From Mimachlamys varia (Eukaryota; Mollusca; Bivalvia; Pectinida; Pectinidae), in the NCBI GenBank assembly GCA_947623455.1, contig OX392528.1:50052322-50116321 (forward strand): DNA of 64,000 bases, in the 5' to 3' direction. Shown here one piece after another: positions 59,252-64,000 of this stretch. The notes under the pieces were generated by a model that worked only from the letters and a program-made list of their open reading frames with translations, made no database searches and was not told the DNA's origin. Both the position numbers and the translations under genes were made by a program. Numbering within the stretch: the stretch's first letter is position 1; each line of letters starts with the position of its first letter.

Positions 59252-59645
59252 AGGCCCAATATTAATGTATATGTAACTTTCTGCAAAACTTGAAATGAAA
59301 ATTAAGCCTAATAACTTATTATGTTTATAGATTTAGTTAAGATTAACTGATATCAGCAATATTCAAGATGAATTCTTACACGTTAACCGGTACAGCAGCA
59401 GTTGAAACTTGGTATTTGTAAACACCGGTCCATTTTGAACTGTCTTCTAATTGCGGCTTGTTGTTGAAGTGGGCCCTACCTGAATTATTTTCAGTTCTTC
59501 GGATTTTTCTGTCAAGAGTTTCTTGTTAGTTACCGCTCAGATTTACTTCGTTTTAGGCTTATTTTATCATGGTTATCAACTTGATTTTCATTTCAGAATT
59601 TTTCAGAATCACGAAAAATTTCCTGAAGTTACGTATATTGGACCT
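59252..59645 (-). mobile_element. TTAA-flanked MITE (family A, copy 5, inverted)
   Basis: TTAA at 59248-59251 and 59646-59649. Same interior as the other copies but reversed; a small insertion (TTAATGTAT) interrupts the left terminal repeat. Confidence 0.8.
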
Positions 59646-59649
59646 TTAA

Positions 59650-61010
59650 TCTTCTATAGCAATATTCAAGAACCCGACTATGACGAGACAAGTATATGTA
59701 GAGTTTACTATTTAATGCAAATTAATGCCCACAGTATCTCTAGTTAGGGGGTTCAAGGCCAACTGTCAGTGTTTGTATTTAGGGTTGAAGACTAGCTCCA
59801 TATTTTATTATGAAGTAACAGTGCTGGTATATACTGAGTTTATTTTGTACACAAACAGGAATTGAAAACTTATTTTGCGAGCTTTCGAAAACGTCTGTTT
59901 CCTTTGTTAAGTAAAGAGTACATTAACCAGGCTGATAAATCTTATTCCTAATAATAGTGCTTGTGTATCATTAATTGAAACATTTCGATTACAGATGTAT
60001 TAACAAATAAATAAATGATGATTGTGATATATATGCAAAGTGTTATGCTATGAATTAATATATGTTGTATCATAGATGTGTCATATTTCTTTCATCTCGT
60101 CCGCGAAATATATTATGAAGAGTTGACCTCACCCAGTAAGAACCCATGTTCTTATCTAGTAAGAACATAGGTTCTTACCACGACCTATTTCCCCAATGTT
60201 GCAGTTGTACAATGTTTATTATATATACCTGGGACGTATCTATACATATACGTCCCTGGTATAAACGTATAATATAACAAATAAAATTTATTTTGTACAA
60301 CAGTGTAGTATATGAATTTTCACAGTTATGGTTAGAAATAAACAATGGTAAAAGCCAACAAAATAAGTAAAGAATTTTCAAATTTAACTACTATTTATTT
60401 ACAATTAAATAACAAATATAAATGAAATGTAACTACCAGTCTATCCTCATATAATAATAGCAACCAAACTCACAATTGCTCACTTAATGAGAAATAAATG
60501 CCGGATGTAACGACCCGTGAAATGTCCTACACCAATATGTTGATGTACTACATGTAGGTATACCTAGTTCACATACATATAAGGCTGAGTAAAGGTGTAC
60601 AAGAATAGCCAGATGTATACACAGTTCTCTGTTCTGATAGCACAGGTCCAGCTTATATTTTATCCAGAATATTCTTTAACACTCATTTACACAAATTACA
60701 AAGTAACAAAATATCTATTTATCCTGCCCTTCCAAGAAGTACCTGGTATATTGGTTTACACATGTGGGTTGTTTTGTAGACCACATCTAGTACAATCAAT
60801 ATCTTACCAACCTTTGATTGTGTTATGGTATTTTATATGTGGGTTGGTCATTAGTAATAGATGACCCCTATTTAATTTTCATGTCAATTGGTCAAAGGTC
60901 AAGGGTTTAAATGCAATAACATAATCAGTTCCTGTGCAATAAAGGTGTACGCTAGGGTGATGCCAACGGCCCCTCGCTGTGTATAATTGCATGTAATAAC
61001 TGACCATGAC
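59650..61010. other. Gene-free 3' flank with short hairpins
   Basis: Hairpins at 60130-60179 (AGTAAGAACCCATGTTCTTA and complement) and 60227-60261 (TGGGACGTAT..ATACGTCCC). No exon or RNA gene recognised. Confidence 0.45.
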
Positions 61011-61350
61011 CACAGGGACCTGAGAATTTGTTACAGATAGTTTTGGACATAAAATATGGTATTTAAAATAATTTTACACATTTGGGGGGTTAAGATCCAT
61101 TTCCTTCAAAAACACGCAAAATTTCCGTGTGGCGGCTTGCCGGCCATTTTGTTACATATTCATGAGGTTGACGTCACTCCGCGTGCTGGTCTTTTGCTGT
61201 CATTGGATGCCTAGATTTAAAGGAAGACCGCCATCCAATGACAGCGTAAAGCCTTCGCGTGCAGTGACGTCGACCTCATGAATATGTAACAAAATGGCCG
61301 GCAAGCCGCCACACGGAAATTTTGCGTGTTTTGGAGGAAATGGAGATTTT
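61011..61350. mobile_element. CACAGGGACC element end carrying a 240-bp palindrome
   Basis: 61011-61105 matches the left end of 3030-4754. Then 61106-61345 is an inverted repeat with arms of about 100 bp (ACACGCAAAATTTCCGTGTG, GCCGGCCATTTTGTTACAT and CATGAGGTTGACGTCACT against their complements) around a short spacer. Confidence 0.7.
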
Positions 61351-61354
61351 CCAT

Positions 61355-61548
61355 TTGTCTTTTAATGTTATTAATCATCTAAAACCATAATGAAATAATT
61401 TTGCAAAATCTCAGCTTGATACGTTAAGCGGTTGAATTGCACAAAAGATCGAATACAAGACAATGAAAAAGAGAGTCTATTTTTTCTGCTGAAATTTGGC
61501 AATTATTTTCATTATAGTTTTAGATGATTAATAACATAAAAAGGAAAT
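61355..61548. repeat. Second palindrome, adjacent
   Basis: TTAATGTTATTAATCATCTAA at 61361 pairs with its complement near 61516-61540; the arms are about 40 bp around a 100-bp loop. It may be part of the same element. Confidence 0.6.
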
Positions 61549-62097
61549 TGGAAAAATTTGTTTTTATATCTGTTTTTAATAATTCATATTTCGTTCATGC
61601 TAATGCGCATATGCAAAATCGTCCACCTGCATATCATACAAGGATACAGAAAATTTCTCAACATGACGAACTGGCTACCATAAATCTTGCTCTGTCTTTA
61701 TCAACCTGTACCCCTCGAATTGCTGAGCCAAAAGTTTGTTCGTCAGCAGCTGGCATCTGTCAAGAAAATATCGATATTTAGAGCAAACCCTGGAATAACT
61801 AATCAACTGCGACATGTAAACACCATGATATGACCAGGTATGGTATGTGCCAAGTCAAGTGTTACCAAGTTTTTTTTTCATGAGCCAATCCACAGCCAAC
61901 TGATAGCTACATAATATTATATGTACTGGTTATCTCCCCTGTACCGTCCGGCCATTGCTGACCATGGCACTGATCTTCTTGTATTCCCGAACAGCTTTTT
62001 TTCTTTTTCTTTTTCATTTTATCAATACCTGATCCAAACTAAACACCTTTTCATCTCTGTTCCGGCCATTGCTCTCACTTATGACTACTTTAACGTG

Positions 62098-62403
62098 GCT
62101 GGTTATTGACTTATACATTACATTTCGTCTTCGGCGCTCGCAAAATAACGTCAAGCAAAGTAACAAAAAGACGAAAACCTGCCAAAGCGAAAAAAATGAA
62201 ATAATGCCAAAGGAAGGGAGAAAAGGCGCCATTTTATTTCTACATTTTGGCGTTACTTTCACTTCGGTTTGGCGTTATTATGCTTTGGCGGATTTTGTTT
62301 TCGTATTTTCGTTATTAAATTTTAGCTTTGGCGGGTTTTCGTCTGGTAGTTATTTCGCGGGCGCCAAAGCGAAAAGACGAAATGTCATATATAAGCCACC
62401 ATA
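62098..62403. mobile_element. MITE-like element built from permuted GCCAAAGCGAAAA words
   Basis: Ends resemble CTATGGTGGCTTATATATG inverted (right end ATATAAGCCACCATAG) and ATTTCGTCTT in both arms. The interior is permutations of TTTGGCG, CGAAAA and GACGAAA. Related in style and end sequence to 1558-1947. Confidence 0.55.
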
Positions 62404-62539
62404 GTTTGGGCTAATGAGAAATTAGAGATAACAATCACGGACATGGTCTCAACTTAGAAAAAAAAGAGAAGTTTTATCCATGTCATATAAATTCATAATG
62501 AGTTGAGCGGTACATGTCCTATAGACCTCTTGTTCTTAA

Positions 62540-62923
62540 AGACCCAATATACGTAACTTCACGGAAATTTTCGTGATTCTGAAAAATTCTGAAAAAAAAA
62601 TCAGTTGATAACCATGCAAAAAGAAGCCTAAAACGAAGTTAATCTGAGCGGTAACTAACAAGCAACTCTTGACAAAAAATCCAAAGAATTGAAAATAATT
62701 CAGGTGGGGCCCACTTCAACAACAAACCGAAGGTAGAAGACGGTTCGAAATGGACGCGTGTTTACAAATAGCGTGTTTCAACTGCTGCTGTACCGGTAGC
62801 CGCGAAAGAATTCATCTTGAATATTGCTGATATCAGTTAATCTTAACTAAATCTATAAATATAATAAGTTATTAGGCTTGATTTTCGCTTCAAGTTTTGC
62901 CGAAAGTTACGTATATTAGGCCT
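62540..62923 (+). mobile_element. TTAA-flanked MITE (family A, copy 6)
   Basis: TTAA at 62536-62539 and 62924-62927, complete interior, three substitutions in the terminal repeats (AGACCC, TTAGGCCT). Confidence 0.85.
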
Positions 62924-63319
62924 TTAAACAATATCTTTATCAAGGTTCAGAGCTTTCCTAATCAAATCTTTCGGGTAATATGAAAATGTATCTGCATATC
63001 TTACCGTTGCCTGATATAATTTCTAGCTGCTAAAATGAAGTATTAAATCCCGTGGAATGCGTAGTGCAGCAAATGAATCGAATGTTTTCTTTAACATCAT
63101 TGAATGTGATAACCCTGCATTAAATTAAACAGTACCGAATATATGTATATGCCGCGTCATCAGATTGAAAATTTGTTTAAAGCCTAAACGGCCCATAGAA
63201 CAATAAGGTCACAGGTAACCAGCCAACCTTGAATATTACCACAACAGCTCATATTTTTCTGAGATTAAACACCATTTGGTTTTACCTTTGACCCTATAGA
63301 TACGGGCCTGTGTCGTCCC

Positions 63320-64000
63320 GTAATGCTATGGTCACAAAGATCGGCCGGTATCCGGGGATAGGGGGTTATCGGGAGTACACCGTTGGTTTTGGCCATTTTT
63401 CCGACATCCGACCAAAAATTTGTCACACATCATTTACATAAATGGCACCATCCGGAGGCCGTGCGGAGGCCGTCCGAAGACCGTCTGGTAATGGTACGGC
63501 GTCTGTTTCCAAAAAGATTTTTTTGGGGGGCCGGCGAGGCAGTGAATACCGACCGAACATCTAATACTAATCGGCCGTATTCTATGATGTCCGGGCGATA
63601 ACCGGCCTATTCACCGGACATCGTACGAATATCGCCCGAGTATCCTGCGGACAACGAACGATGCTTGTACCAGGCCCGGCCGAATGTCGGGCGATTGTCT
63701 ATAATTGGGCTATAATGTTGTACACGGCGACCGACGGGGGTTAATATAGTCCGGCCGATGTCCGGTTCTAGCCGGCCGGTGACCGGATATCGGCCCATGT
63801 CCGGTCCCAAAAAATTCTCCTCTGAGGCTACACACACCGGCCGATTACCGCTCGACTCCCGGCCAGATATCGGACGATACTTAAACGATGTGTGAAGGAT
63901 ATGTGGTCGATTAAGGAAATCTACGGGACACCGGAAAAAATTTAACTTCGAGTAAAAACTCTTCGGGCACCTCCCCGATACTGCCTGAGAGCCCCGGCCA
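63320..64000. repeat. GC-rich region of degenerate CCGGC/GATRTCCGG words
   Basis: Dense imperfect copies of CCGGCCGATGTCCGG-like words in both orientations (GTCCGGTTCTAGCCGGCCGG, GACCGGATATCGGCC and similar), much richer in G+C than the rest of the window. The short open frames here have no known motif. It runs off the right edge. Confidence 0.5.

Noticed and set aside
63383..63837. Short frames in the GC-rich right edge
   Set aside because: Fewer stops are expected at high G+C, and both strands are open over word repeats; no motif seen.

Overview
The window is animal nuclear DNA: AT-rich, intron-dense and packed with short non-autonomous transposons and minisatellites. The tRNA-derived SINEs, the MITE load and the protein itself suggest a lophotrochozoan, most likely a bivalve mollusc. 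That placement rests on general knowledge of such genomes, not on a search.

One real gene dominates. On the + strand, 27 coding exons between 12459 and 56424 encode a complete poly(ADP-ribose) polymerase 1 (PARP1). I rebuilt the exons by hand. Each exon uses a GT donor and an AG acceptor, all phases agree, and the spliced frame totals 2994 nt (997 residues plus stop; human PARP1 has 1014). Domain order is Zn1, Zn2, bipartite NLS, Zn3/PADR1, BRCT, linker, WGR, helical regulatory domain and ADP-ribosyltransferase (ART). All twelve zinc ligands are present, as is the catalytic H847-Y881-E974 triad. Gene-finding by open frames alone misses it, because most exons are 60-200 nt and exon 2 is a 21-nt microexon.

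Layout. 1-800 holds a decayed minus-strand fragment of a conserved, unnamed protein family. 800-12458 is gene-free and made of MITEs, foldback elements and one 71-bp tandem array, ending at the PARP1 promoter, which has an E2F-like site. 12459-56424 is PARP1. Its introns carry six large or medium minisatellites: 39 bp before exon 7, 26 bp after exon 12, 49 bp after exon 15, 29 bp before exon 18, a 2.3-kb purine tract before exon 27, and smaller ones. 56425-64000 is the 3' flank with two more arrays, further MITEs, large palindromes and a GC-rich region of degenerate words.

The most unusual signal is that several PARP1 tandem duplications are anchored exactly on splice junctions: the ends of exons 5, 8, 12, 15 and 25 and the acceptor of exon 7. 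Each copies pieces of exon plus splice signal into the intron. This creates decoy splice sites and one plausible 43-nt poison exon. Almost every decoy would cause a frameshift or an immediate stop. A second unusual feature is a TTAA-flanked MITE family with six copies, three of which abut PARP1 exons within about 40 bp.
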